DNA from: Lycorma delicatula
Lineage: Eukaryota; Arthropoda; Insecta; Hemiptera; Fulgoridae
Length of the DNA stretch: 64,000 bases
Direction of reading: 5' to 3'
NCBI RefSeq assembly: GCF_047948215.1
Contig: NC_134458.1
Coordinates: 142,146,036-142,210,035, forward strand
Position numbers and translations under genes: made by a program. The notes below the pieces were generated by a model. It was not told where the DNA came from. It searched no databases and worked only from the letters and a program-made list of their open reading frames with translations. This document shows positions 23,621 through 35,643 of this stretch, piece by piece (within the stretch, counting starts at the first letter, position 1; the number at the start of each line of letters is the position of its first letter).

Positions 23621-24110
23621 TTCAAAATATTCCTAGTTTTCTTTCTACTAGTCAGATCGAGCATTTCAGTAGCTTTAAACCTTCTCCGGACAACGCGGAC
23701 GATTTTTCTTCGCGTAAATCAGTCAAGTAGTTTTTTTTTATTCTGTAGAGGACACACATACGAACATTGCCTTTTATATATATATATATATATATAGACG
23801 AAAAAAGTCTGTTTGTATATTTGTTTGATTGTTTTGTAAATATTTCGACACCGGCGCCACCTAGCGGGTATAGTTTTCACAAAAATTTGTCTTTTCTCGT
23901 ACCTAATATATATTCCGAATATGAGCCAAATCGGATCATAAATACAATTTTTCGAAATATGTCGACCCCAGTGCTACCCAGCAAATCCAGACTAATTCAG
24001 AAACCTGTATGGGCGTGCGCACGGCAACTCACCAAAGTTTCATCGCAATCGGATGAATGGTATAGGAACGCATACCGAACAATCAAACAGTAATTTTACG
24101 TATATAGAAG
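23621..24110 (+). repeat. Non-coding repeat remnant with (TA)n
   Basis: Contains a (TA)n run at 23775-23796 followed by GACGAAAAAAGTC, then a GCGCCACCTAGCGGGTA-like phrase, and AAAGTTTCATCGCAATCGG near 24034. These phrases are typical of non-coding parts of insect mobile elements (recalled, not searched). The 108-codon frame at 23767-24093 is unlikely to be a protein. Confidence 0.45.
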
Positions 24111-24114
24111 ATAT

Positions 24115-24985
24115 AATACCCATTTTGTCACCATTGTTTAAATATATAATTGTCTCAGTTTATTATTATAGATATTTCAACAAACATATAGTTCGTTTTG
24201 GATTCAATATACTATATGCCTTCATCTAACTCCCAATTTATAATTTGTCTCAGTTTATTATTACAGACATATTCAACGGAGGGAACAATTCGTGTTTTAA
24301 TCAGTTTGTTTGTATGTGAAACCTCTCTTTCTCGGATTTTGATTTTGACTTCGTATTCGGATTAAACATCGTTGGAGGAAATTACAAAAATACACGAATG
24401 GCCGCGATCGGATAACCTCAAAACGGCCGCCAAAATTAAAATTTTGTAATAATCATTATTCAACAACGGTGTAAGATATCAAGTTTGTTCAAATTCCCTA
24501 AGGTAAGGTTTACTAAAATGCATAAAATTTATAAATATCAATTATGTAAATCAATTGGAAGATATCAAAATAGTGGAAAAACTAACTTTTTAATAATCGA
24601 AAAAATGCCATAAAACCATAAATAAATTTTATTAACTTATCGTATATAGAACCTCAAAAGATATTTATTAAAATCATAACAAATCATTTGCTCCACCGGA
24701 AGAGTTTTAAACAAATTTTTACTTCCATGTAAGAAGTAAAGAAAGTATTGCAATCGCGAAAAATGTCGGTTTTCAAATTTCAACGGAAATATCCATTTTA
24801 ACCATCCGTGAATTCATTTTAACTAGTTTCGGCGTGACATCTGTACGTATGTATGTCTCATAACTTAACTGCAGTAATAAACCCTCGTTGAAAGATTTTT
24901 AAAGTTATGTCATAAACGATACTTATTTTCATTGGTCCAGAGTTATAGCCAAATAATAATTTAATTAATAAAATATGTGGATCTT
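24115..24985. other. No gene seen
   Basis: AT-rich sequence. ATAATTGTCTCAGTTTATTATTA-like phrases near 24148 and 24245 hint at a small local duplication. Confidence 0.45.
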
Positions 24986-24998
24986 ACAAGGGGAAGGC

Positions 24999-25298
24999 AC
25001 ATCTGTTCGAATCTGACTTCATATACATTTTTTTACACTTTTTTTTTAATTTATATATATTGATTTATTAATAATTATTAATCTCTGATTGTAAAAAAAA
25101 ATTTACAATAAATAATAATTCAATAGTAATTTAAAAAAGTAAAAAGAAAGCCAGAAGTTATTAGTGAAATAAGATTTTATGTGCTTTTCCTTTTAATTCA
25201 AAAATTTATACAATTAGAGGTTAATAATTATTAATAAACCAATATATTTAAGTTAAAAAAAATATGTCTATATGAAGTCGGATTCGAGCCGATGTGTC
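24999..25298. repeat. Fold-back element, ~100 bp arms
   Basis: Left arm (24999 to about 25095) and inverted right arm (about 25205-25298) share CACATC.G.TCGAATC.GAC, then TTCATAT, a T-rich run and ATTTATTAATAATTATTAA. Total length is about 300 bp with an AT-rich centre containing no open frame. This is the form of a MITE or of two head-to-head SINE-like units; the arms contain a B-box-like GTTCGAATC. Family unknown. Confidence 0.7.
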
Positions 25299-25304
25299 CA
25301 TTGG

Positions 25305-27955
25305 TTACGGATCCGACACGTTTTCACTTACACTACATACGAGTATGTACTTGAGCGACGTGAAACAAAATTAATATATAAACTAATATAAAATGCTAAG
25401 GAAATGTTTGGGGCCATTTTTCTTGTCTCTTGAATTGAATATTACGTGTTAGTATTTTGTGTGTAAGACACGTAAACAGTAATAAAGTGACTTTTATTCT
25501 GTCTTAATATCTCAGGTAAGATATTTGAATTAAAATTGTATAAATATTTGATTTCAATAAAAATTAATATTTTAGAAATTGTGTGTCTGCTTTATGAAAA
25601 AATTGAAGGATCGTATCTTACTTTCAAATGAAATAAGTTTAAATGAAGTGCAGCCAAAAATGTGTATATGTAATTTAATAGGCGTAAAGGAAGTCATGTA
25701 GTGACCACATCAGATTTTTTAAATTTAATATTAGAAAATATGTAACTTTTTAATTGTATCAGATATTGAAAAGGAACCAACATCATAAAATACCATATAT
25801 CGTGAAAAAAATAATTAGTAAGTACTGATTTGATCGGCTACCAAATGGTCACGTGACCTAATTGAATTTTAAAACATAAAAGTAATCCCTTAGATTTACG
25901 TAGCTTTAATACATAAAAATTAGCTTATAAATTATAGCAAATTATTAATTATACAAACATGTACTATGTAATAATCTGAGTTAAGTAAAAGTTAGAGATA
26001 TTAACTTTGTTAAATTAATTAATAATTGAGAGAGGAGTAATAAATAATAAGAATGTTTGTTCCGGAAAGTCTTCGATTTTTCACTGAAAATTGTTTTAGA
26101 AATATATTATTTATGCAAATTTAATTTTTAACATGTGAGATATTTTGTCTCTAGTTTATTATATTTTTATCAGTTACTTATTTGGTATGATATTCTTCCT
26201 TCCTTTCTGTTTCATGCTAATGTTTTATCAGCATATTATAAGCTGATAAATTCAAATTTTTTTCTTCCTTTATAGTTTTTATCTGTATACTATTTACACT
26301 CTATTACTAAATTAACTGAACTTGGTTGTCACATTCTTTACTAAATTCTCCATGAAATGTTTTTTTTCGAATTTCGGATTTTTTTTCACGGACCCAATTT
26401 TCAACAAGCTCTTTGTGCGAGAACCCGTTTCAAAGAGATTTTCTTACGTGCTATTTTTTGTCACGTCATCATAAAACGTTGCATTCCTTTTCAGATATTT
26501 TTAAGAATACTTTAAATTTTTAGATATATATATTTTTGATAACAAAATTATGTTAGATTATAATTTTGATATTATTCTGTAGTACTAAATACTTCTATAC
26601 GACTTAAAACAAAATTCTGAAACCGCTTTTATGTTATGTTCCTGTATCTTAATATTAAATTCATATTATCCACCTTATTTTCGGATTTATTTTCATTTAA
26701 CTCGTATACAGATTAAATGTGAATATCAATAAAGTTTAAACGGAATGTGGGTAAAAGGTACATAAGGTAATATATATAATTTTTCAGGAACTGAGCAAAT
26801 ATAATTATAATGGAAAGGGTTACTCAGTGTTGTATAGAAAGACTGCTTAAAAAATAAGTTTTATCTTCGCTTAACTTAATCTAGGAAATTGAACTTATCA
26901 GGCCATTATATAGTTGGGTGATTTTGGCGTTTAATCCTGGAGTTCAAGTTGGAATAAGCCAGGGTTTAAAATAGGAATCTTATGCTCTCATAACTAAAAT
27001 AAATTTATATTCTTACAAATAAAGAAATTTTGAAAAATAATTATTAAAATAAGTTTTAAGTTGAATAAAAAATGCATGTACATAACGAGCTCATTGAAAC
27101 TTCCTTTACCAGTAAACGATCTATATACATATCTACAATAGTATACGATATATACATATCTATATACCTCCTATATACAATCAATAAATATAGAAATTAT
27201 CCTGCTTACTTCTAAATTTCTCTACACGTCTTAGAGATTAGGTTACATATGAATAGATATCATTAAACGGAGGAGTGAATAGTTCTTGAAAATAGTAACG
27301 GAAAAAAATGGATATTTTTAACATAATTAATAATAGAAATAATTTTTATCTTTCAATATCCTAAAGATTAGCATAATTAATTTAGGTCAGTTATGGTAAG
27401 GTCTTATAGTTGCCTACGTGAAATAGGTACATGTACTAATGTTTCGTAAGAAGGTACTCGTACATTTCACGGTAGTTATACAGTTTGTGTAATAGTGTTG
27501 TTCTCCTAATAGCATAACTCATCCCGTAGTTGTTTTGACGGTGTTGTTTTTTAAAAAAACATGTTCACAGAGATGCATATCCTGCTCCTGTTCTTGAAGG
27601 AATTTCATTCTTTTAAGCCCTATAGTCTTATTGACTAACTTATTTTCTTTATAGGCTCAGAAAAGACGCATTTTCAGTATTCATTTATTTTTTTATTTTT
27701 ACTTTCCGGTTTATATAGCGCTATAGCAGAGCTCTATAGCTTATAAGGGAAGGTATGGTACTCGGTCCAGTTTGAGCATATGCGGTTTTCACCAGATCTT
27801 GGGGTTTTGACACCTAAGGAACCCGAAAAACCGGATGAAAATTTTCCGGATGTTAATGTTCGTACATACAAACACACGCACGTACAAAACACGTATAAAC
27901 AAACAGTCGTGCGCGAGCGTGTGTTTGTTTGTTCGGTGTTGGCCTCTAAAACACC
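25305..27955. other. AT-rich DNA, no feature seen
   Basis: I see no gene, RNA or clear repeat boundary. Reading frames are short and AT-biased. Confidence 0.5.
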
Positions 27956-27956
27956 T

Positions 27957-28000
27957 TATATCTCCAGAACTTCTGAACCGATTTTGACCAAACTTGTGAT
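27957..28000 (-). repeat. Recurring AATCGGTT motif, inverse copy
   Basis: Read on the minus strand this is AAGTTTGGTCAAAATCGGTT followed by CAGAAGTTCTGGAGATATAA. It is the counterpart of the motif at 331-370. It lies inside a 27780-28080 stretch that also has GTTTGTTTG runs and is probably a non-coding repeat remnant. The 95-codon frame there is not convincing as a gene. Confidence 0.45.
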
Positions 28001-28274
28001 TACATTACAGAATATATATGGGGCATTGATGCCATTAAATTTTCAACTTAAAAGTTCAAGGGAGTAAAATTGTAGAGCAAGGTCTTCCTCAGTATCTCGA
28101 GATTTCCCCTCATTAAGTCATGTTTTTCTTAGGCGCATTTGTTAACGATTAATAAATAACAATATCTTCAAAATCGCACCCCAACCTCAAACAATACTCT
28201 AAACTACTGCTATGTTGAGATGTCACAGGTGAGCGGTAAAATTAAATAAATGAATAATATTTAGTGTAAAAAAG

Positions 28275-28480
28275 TAACTCGGGCTGGCTCTGTCTCGAAC
28301 TCGATCGGCTGGTTGACTCGGTATCTGGTGCGTTAAGTCTCGCGGCTACATCAGTCTGCGGACCGTTCAACCGAGATTTTTTCTATGTAAGTTGTGAAAT
28401 TACATTAGTTTAGTTAGTACCGATGGTCGACGTTAATACCACCACACCCGCGCGAATTAAATTATTGTATGCACGCTCGC
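28275..28480 (+). repeat. Possible tRNA-derived SINE
   Basis: A segment beginning CTCGGGCTGGCTC contains A-box-like GGCTGGTTGACTCGG and, about 55 bases further, B-box-like CCGTTCAACCGAG. CTCGG and CCGAG could pair as an acceptor-like stem. A body of less AT-rich sequence follows to about 28480. It lacks a canonical tRNA fold, so I read it as a decayed SINE. Confidence 0.35.
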
Positions 28481-28484
28481 TTTA

Positions 28485-30085
28485 GTTACAATTATTGAAT
28501 TAAATAAACGAAAAGATATTACATTTAAATAAAATTATAAATATTTTAAATTACATTGTGTGTGTAAGCCGTGCATCAGAAACCCATAGTTGTAGGACTT
28601 TTTTTTTTATTTTAACTTTTTCTTAGATATTGATGTATAAAGAATGTAATGCGCAGTACCAACGTAATATAACTTTTCAATTATAAATGTATGTTTTTAT
28701 AAATAGGCAAATATATTCGTATTATTATTATTATTAAATTAGCCCGATCTTGATTATCTTACAACCAGTTACTGGTATATTTTGCATATTGTACATATTA
28801 AACTTTTTTATCACTTTTATCACATATAATGAAATTCTATACAATATTACTATTTACCGCTATGTTTAGTTTTAAGAAAGAAAAGAATTTGCCAGTTGCT
28901 CTGTAATTTTCGTGCATCGCTGTATTATGTCATTGACATGTTACCTAAAATAATCATAGATATGACAAATATTTGTACGTATGTAAGTGTGCGAAAATAT
29001 AAATGACTTTATTTACACGAATTACTTACTTTATTTTGACAACTTTCAAAAGCTGTCAAAAACCTCGGTGGAGTTTTGCTTTACCGTCTCCGGCTTCTTA
29101 AGAAAACTATCAGTCCGACAGAAGCTAGTAGAATATTCCAAGTGTAGTATTGAAACTAGTCGTGAAAAATAATTGCTTTATTATATTCATACGTTAATTA
29201 TTACCTCAAACTAATAATTATTAAGTTGAAACATATTTGAATGTGCACAGTTATTAACCTAAATATTAATTGTTTTATTACTATTATTTTTGTTTCAGGT
29301 ATGCTTCATTCACGTTTATAACATCAGTTTAAGGTATAAAACCATTATTATTAATAACATAACTCATATTCTAGAATTAAATATTTTTATTTTAATTGAA
29401 TTTATTCCATTTAATGAAATTATACGCCATTAATTTAGTTTTTATATATCATATTATTAAATTTTATATAATTAACACTTTTTTAAAGCAGGTAATACTA
29501 AATATATTCTTCAATTAAGTGGTTATCAAATATTATATACCGGTGTCTTTTAATGTTTGTTTATTATTCATTACATATATTTTCTCTATTGTAAAATTTT
29601 TCGGTAAGTTATATCGTAAAAAATTGCATAGGAATTTTGTGGTTTTTTCTGAATTTTCTTTAAGAAAAAATTAAGAATAAACTTAACCTTATTAGTGATA
29701 CGTTTACTTAATTCACTATTAAATTCTGCTATTTTTTTTTTTAACATTGTTAATCCCAAAAGATGCATTATTTAGAGTAATAGGTTTTTCTACATCATTA
29801 ATAGGATTACATGTTTCAAAAGTTACTACGTTATTGGTTTCTGCTGGCGATATGGAGAGGAGAAACCGATGTGGCGTCGGAGGAAACTTGACGTCAGCCG
29901 ATTTTTGAGGATATATTCCTCATTCTGACTATGCGTGCTTTATCAAAATTTTGCTGAAGACAACTTGCCAGAATGAGTAATCGATATTTGTTGATAGTAA
30001 GTACTGCTCCACACTGAAGGTAATAACCGTTTAAGGTCAGTGCAAAACGTCACTAAGAAGAAATTGTAATTCGTCTTTTTCGTTG
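28485..30085. other. No feature seen
   Basis: AT-rich sequence with only short, biased reading frames. The part from 29840 to 30010 is less AT-rich but has no open frame or motif I recognise. Confidence 0.5.
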
Positions 30086-30088
30086 AAA

Positions 30089-30181
30089 AAACAAATGCTA
30101 AGAAACGGGTAAAATTAATTTTGTTTAAAAGTTTGGCACCTGTTAGATCTCATCAGTTTACCCGTTTCTTAGCATTTGTTT
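30089..30181. repeat. Perfect 25 bp inverted repeat
   Basis: The arm at 30089-30113 (starting AAACAAATGCTAAG, ending CGGGTAAA) is exactly repeated in inverse at 30157-30181, with 43 bases between. AGATCTCAT/ATGAGATCT words at 30144, 30188 and 30207 extend the symmetry imperfectly. It could be a small fold-back element or a scar of a template switch. No partner copies are seen in the window. Confidence 0.85.
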
Positions 30182-30184
30182 CAA

Positions 30185-30960
30185 AAAATGAGATCTGTAA
30201 CGAGGTAATGAGATCTCAAATGGGTAACCCAATCTGTTAACGCATGTGTATCTCATTTTTTCTAGTTTTTTTCCAATATTGCCTTTAAATGCCAATTTGT
30301 GTAATAGTATTTTATATTTTATTTGGTTGCGTACGTTACACGGCATTGAATCAGAGATTCAGGTGATAAATGTAATGATTTGACAAATTATAAGAATTTT
30401 CAAATCCTCGAAGTCAATTACACTTTTATCTAAGCTTTACTATATCCATTTTGCTTTCTTATTTTGGTATAAACTTATACCAAAAATTAATACCAAAATT
30501 AATGAGTCTCCCTCATTAATTTTACGATTTATTTATTCCTTTTTGTCGTAAAATTTTCTATTATTGTTTTATTCGCATGAGGAGTTATGAATTTATTTTG
30601 CAAAATAATATATTCTTTATATAAACTATAAATTGATGAGACGTTATCTCCAATCAACTGTTGAAACAATTGTTTTCTGATAAGACAACATTTTGTTTTA
30701 ACAACAATAACATTTATAGTCTAGTTACATTTAAATCGGATATGAGCTGTAGTCGTTTTAAGATTAATAGCACTCTTTTGTGAATGTTTGTTCTGGGACC
30801 GGAAAACGCTGCATGGTAAACGATAATAACACTTGCAACCTGTTTACGAAGTAGGTAATAATAAAAATTGGTAACGCTGTTGATTTATTCATTTTTCTTT
30901 TGCGGTTTATAATCTCACTACAGAAGCTTTCAAGCTTGGTACTTGGGAATATGGAAGTGG
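30185..30960. other. No feature seen
   Basis: AT-rich sequence with no supported gene or repeat. Confidence 0.5.
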
Positions 30961-30962
30961 AA

Positions 30963-31058
30963 TTTTTTTTCATGTGAAAAATGCCATGCCTGATCGGAGG
31001 ATTCGAACTCAGGACTCCCGGACGAAAGTCTAAGACGATACCACTCCGCCATGGAGAT
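30963..31058 (-). repeat. tRNA-headed SINE, short form
   Basis: On the minus strand a tRNA-like head reads CATGGCGGAGTGGTATCG (A box) and GAGTTCGAATCC (B box), then ATCAGGCATGGCATTTTTCA and an eight-base A run. It matches the head of the SINE at 37733-37903 but lacks that copy's body and tail. Internal A and B boxes would direct RNA polymerase III. It is a SINE relic, not a working tRNA gene. Confidence 0.75.
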
Positions 31059-31059
31059 A

Positions 31060-32222
31060 GGTGAAGTAGCAGGAACTTCTTCTTTTTTTGTATGAAACTT
31101 CGTTTCTAAAAGTACATAATAATTTTTTGGAACAATCTCATTGTATAATTACCAGAAAAACCGGATAAATACAGGAGGTAACATCAAAAATAATCTTGAT
31201 ATTTGACATATATTTTTTCATTATATATGGTACCGTGTATGTTAGAATTAAGTTTTCTTATGTTTTGAGATTAAAAACGTCTTTTAAAGGTTGGTTAGTT
31301 TGTAATTTTTATCTAAATTCAAATTTAATAAAATTTGTAATCAGTTCTCTTTTTTCATTTTTTCTAGAAAAAATATTTTTCTTATCTGTAATTTTTTCTA
31401 TTTTTTTTCGGTCTAACCGGTTTTTCAACATTTGAATGAAGAGTAGTGAGAGTAAATTTTAACAGATACATTCTAATTTGGGTGTGAACACATAAAACTT
31501 AAGATAACATAAAACTCAAAAACCGTTAAATACTACCAATCAAAAACCATAATTTACAACTTTTTTTATCAAAAAATGTAAAAAGAAATTTGTAAAACCA
31601 TTTATGTGATGAGATTACACAGTTTTTATATCAACGCAACACACAGATAAATCATCGGTTTTATCTTTGCTGTTTTTTAAAATTATAGAATTTTCATATT
31701 TTATATATGTGATACAATTATATCAAAGTAGTAGTTAAACTTAAATAATCAATTACATTAATTTAATTGAACATAATTAATTTATTAAAATGATATAAGT
31801 TACATTTTTCAATGTCATTAATAAATCTTATACGTATGATAAATGAACAATGGAAATTTTTAAATTCACAAAAGATTTTGTTTTTCACTCTTTATAATTA
31901 TTGTGATAAAATGGAATATGGATTAGAAAGGAAGGTAAATTGTAAATTGTTGCTGTGTATACAACACTAGCCTAGCCGGCCTGATTCTGACCCCTATTTT
32001 ACTTCTGTAGCCGTTGAGTTGGCTGGTTGGTTAGCACAGTACGTACTCGTGTGGTATTCTGTCAACATCTGCGTTGGACACCTCTATTCCGCGGACAAGT
32101 CTGTTACTCCGTAGTTACTTAATAGCTTGGATTACTCTTACCTCCTCACTCAACCGAGTCCCCTCTCACACCATCTCTAACTCACTCTTCTATATCTTCT
32201 TCCCCACTCTATTTCCCTCCCC

Positions 32223-32274
<52 letters not shown>

Positions 32275-33125
32275 GAGTAATCATTACTCAACATCCCTCT
32301 TTTACTGCTAACCTTCATGAAATTTTCCCCATTCCACCTTGTTTGATTACATTTTATAAGTTTTATAGTACTTTGTGCTAGTTCTATCCAAATAACTACA
32401 CGTTTTCACATGTAGGATAATAAATATGCCTAGTAATAGATAAATTTATCGGTGTTCTTTCATACATAATTATTTTTCAATTTTATTTTTTCATTTTTTA
32501 TAATTAATCAAACAAATAAATAATGAAAAAATCAAATAAACTACTAAAGTAAGTGGCGAAACGAAAAAATAATTTTATAAGACTAGTTTTTGGTGTTTTT
32601 TTTTTTGTTCTTTATATGTTTAATTTGATCACTATTCTTTGAACTCATGTTTGTACGTACTTATTTATGTTATTATATAATTTATTTATGTATACTGTAT
32701 ATGATGCATATATACATATACATATGCATACATGGTACAACTAAAGTTCTTTGAGGGCTTTTAATGGAAACCTCTCTCCTCATGTCATTTTCTTTTGTAT
32801 TCAAATTTACTTATAGTTCTGGTAAATTGGAACCGATTGTAGATTAAACACTGCGACCAAAAAACCATTAGTAATAATTTTATTGTTTTAGAAAATATTA
32901 CACAATAAAAATAATTTTGTTACTAATATATTAAAACAGAAACAAAATTGAAAAAGGAAACATTTTTTAATCTAAAAAGAAAGCAACTAGTTTTTAATAC
33001 TACTATCTAATTTACGTATAAAGGTGCAATAAATACTATGACAACAGTAATCTCACTTTTTATCCAACTCAGAAATACAAAGCAGGCTGTAAGAAAACAG
33101 TTACATTAAAAAAATTTAAAATAAT
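31060..33125. other. AT-rich DNA, no gene; one microsatellite
   Basis: I see no supported gene. A compound (GT)n(TA)n tract lies at 32223-32271. The pyrimidine-rich stretch 32130-32220 gives a spurious open frame (32074-32280) that runs into the microsatellite. Confidence 0.5.
32223..32271 (+). repeat. Compound (GT)n(TA)n microsatellite
   Basis: About ten GT units run directly into about fourteen TA units. Confidence 0.95.
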
Positions 33126-33129
33126 ACAT

Positions 33130-34300
33130 TTTGAGGGGAAGAAGTTCTTATCTCAACCTTTCTACCTCAAACTGTTTCGCTGTATCCAGGAACTAGGCCT
33201 ATCTGTTCCGAGTATTCTGGGAAAGGAAATAGGATGTGACGCTCCTTGGCTGCGCCCATCTCTTAAGTTTGAATATTCAGCTTCTGGAAAACCCAAATAG
33301 TCCCACATTACCGAGCTACTAGGGATGAGTTTAGCAAGATACTAAGAATTACAACGTATACACATATCTATACAGATGGCTCTGTCTCGGCCGATGGTTG
33401 TTTTTATTCAATAATACTCCCTGATAAAGAGATAATATATAAGCTTAATGCTTGCTTACTCTGTGTTCTTTTGCGAGGCCTACGCAATTTATTCTACGTT
33501 GAGATTTATTTAAGCCCGTAGTGACGTCAGCTTCCTGATAAGAATTGACTCTAGGAATGTACTTAAGAGCTTGAACTGCAGACGATCTGAACCCATCATT
33601 CAAATTATCTATGAAACCCTCTCAAGAGAAGGAAGACGTGCGTTCGTATGGATCCCGGGCATTGCGGTATCTTCAGGAACGAGCGAGGTGATGAGGCTGC
33701 TAAGAAAGAGACTACAAGTAGCCTCCGATTTGAATTAACGTGTGCGAGCGACTTCACGAAGACAGTCCGTTTCAAATTACGTAGACAATTTGATAAGCTC
33801 TGGCTGCTGAGTACTTCCTGGCCTTACATGTCATCCGGGAGAATGTATTCGAGAAACCTTTTATGCCAAACAGCAGAAGAGACCAAATCATCTAACGCGG
33901 CCGAGTTTTAGGTACACAAAGCTAACCCACGCCCATCTATTTGGCTCTGTTTAGCAGAACTGTGAGGCGTGCAATGTAAAATAATCCGCTAACCACTTAC
34001 TCCTAGATTGCCCATTGTTCGGGACTATTCGTCGACAATTAAACCTGAATTTAGATGTGAAGGGTTTACCCAACCGGAAGAAATACATCAAAAGACTGTT
34101 GTGGTTTCTCTGTGATACTGGGATGAAGAGCTCAATTTAACGGTTTTCCTTATGAAAGATCCCTTTCTGAGTACTTAGTGCGCAATGAACATAATCTAGT
34201 GATCTTATTCCTATTTTGATGTTAGTTATCCAACGTTTGCTGTTTATTGTCTAATTATTTATAAACACTTAGTTTTATTTAAGTAGCTAATGACTTATAT
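33130..34300 (+). mobile_element. I/Jockey-type LINE 3' end with RNase H
   Basis: A 5'-truncated LINE carries an RNase H domain and a downstream Cys-rich end, followed by about 160 bp of 3' UTR-like sequence. An RNase H at this position is found in the I superclade of LINEs. The reverse transcriptase is missing. The right boundary is approximate because I cannot see a clear poly(A) tail. Confidence 0.75.
33340..34140 (+). pseudogene. LINE RNase H and C-terminal finger, frameshifted
   Basis: IYTDGSVSADGCFYSIILPD carries the first catalytic Asp (codon at 33375). CEAYAIYSTLRFI carries the Glu in a shifted frame, then comes a stop in the same frame. LIRIDSRNVLKSL carries the second Asp, and FVWIPGHCGIFRNERGDEAA carries the His and last Asp. 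All RNase H catalytic positions are thus still visible, although the frame is broken at least three times. After a stop near 33910 another frame reads NCEACN and then NHLLLDCPLFGTIRRQL, the C-terminal finger-like end, to a stop near 34140. The domain would remove RNA from the RNA/DNA hybrid made during retrotransposition. Confidence 0.82.
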
Positions 34301-34304
34301 CGTT

Positions 34305-35640
34305 GATGCGACTATAAACAGAAGATGAAAAAATACATTTTGAATTGTTATACAGTATAAATTTCGACGTTTTCAAGTCGATGTCAAATTAAAAACACTT
34401 ACAAATATCTCAATATAAAATAGTTTGGCACCTACGTAAAACATTGAAACATGATGAATTGATTAAAAACCTTTTTTATTATTTTAGGAATATTTAAATC
34501 ACTTTTCTTTAAAAAAATTTTAAATTAAAAAAAAAATTGTTTGTCTAAAATAGGGATAGGTTTATAAAAAACTGTTACATTTCCAAAAACAAGTCGTTCG
34601 CGATACACACAAAAATTACAAACTTGTGTTCATAAAAGAAAGATTACGTAGAGAAAGTTTATGAAGAAGCATGCTACCACTGGAATCAAAGTTTCCTAAG
34701 CCACTAATTTTTCCAAATCTGTTTTTTTTTTTTTTTTTTTTGGTTGAAAATATATTTAATACTATATATAATAAAAAACAGGTTAATAATTTTGCTTCCT
34801 TTAATTCAATTTTTTTGCTGTATACGACTAATATTGTCTTTTTGAAAGAAGATATCTTTCATAAACGTATTTATTTAATTAAAAACCGTCACATAAGTAA
34901 GTTATCTACTCAAAATTTAACAACGGTCCTAGCTGAGGAATTTTCTCTTTCAGTAAAACTAAATGTTTTTCTTTCTTGAAAATTAACCATGATTGTAATC
35001 GGTCATTTTCGTGAGGAATGAGATATTAACTGCTGATAATATACTTAAAAATCGATCGAATTGACAATCTCCATTTTTGAAGTCCATTAAAAACAATTCA
35101 TACTACAGTAATCATGAAGATAAAAATTAAACACAAAAATAATGTCGACAGAGGTCTAAAAAAGATTCCTATAGAAACAAAAGTGAATTTAAGTAATATA
35201 ACATACCTTTTTTTATTATTTTTTTTAACTTGATTTTATAGTAATAATCTCAACATTAAAAATCATATGTTATAAATTCCCAGTTTGTTCCTAATATGAA
35301 TGTTTTATGAGTAAATATTTATTTATAGTTTGAATTATGAATTAACGCAGTATAATTAATTTAATATAAAAACGGTTCCTTCATTAGGGTAGTATAACTT
35401 TTTCCATTAAAATGTTATTGGTGGAATTTTTATTAATAACATAAAGGATATACATATATATCTCCTTACTCAACACCCAGCCTAGTTTTTTTCCAGTTAT
35501 GAGCCTAATTGTTTTATCTTTAGATTAATTAACAGGTTATATGTCATTTATATAATTTTATTTGTGAAAAACTTTGTTTTTTCATGTACGTTTATCCTTG
35601 CAATGTTTCACGTTTAAATTGTTTTCTTTTCCTCGCTGTT
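34305..35640. other. AT-rich DNA, no feature seen
   Basis: The only longer frame, 34671-34979, is Phe/Leu/Asn-rich and crosses a run of 18 T; I do not consider it coding. Confidence 0.5.
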
Positions 35641-35643
35641 AGA

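Noticed and set aside
30089..30181. CRISPR-like repeats or a rho-independent terminator
   Set aside because: The repeat is a single inverted pair, not a direct array, and the context is an insect genome.
30963..31058. Possible serine-type tRNA gene
   Set aside because: Stem pairing is imperfect and the sequence ends in the same GGCATGGCATTTTTCA extension and A run as the SINE.
34671..34979. 102-codon plus-strand frame
   Set aside because: It crosses an 18-base T run and has AT-driven composition.
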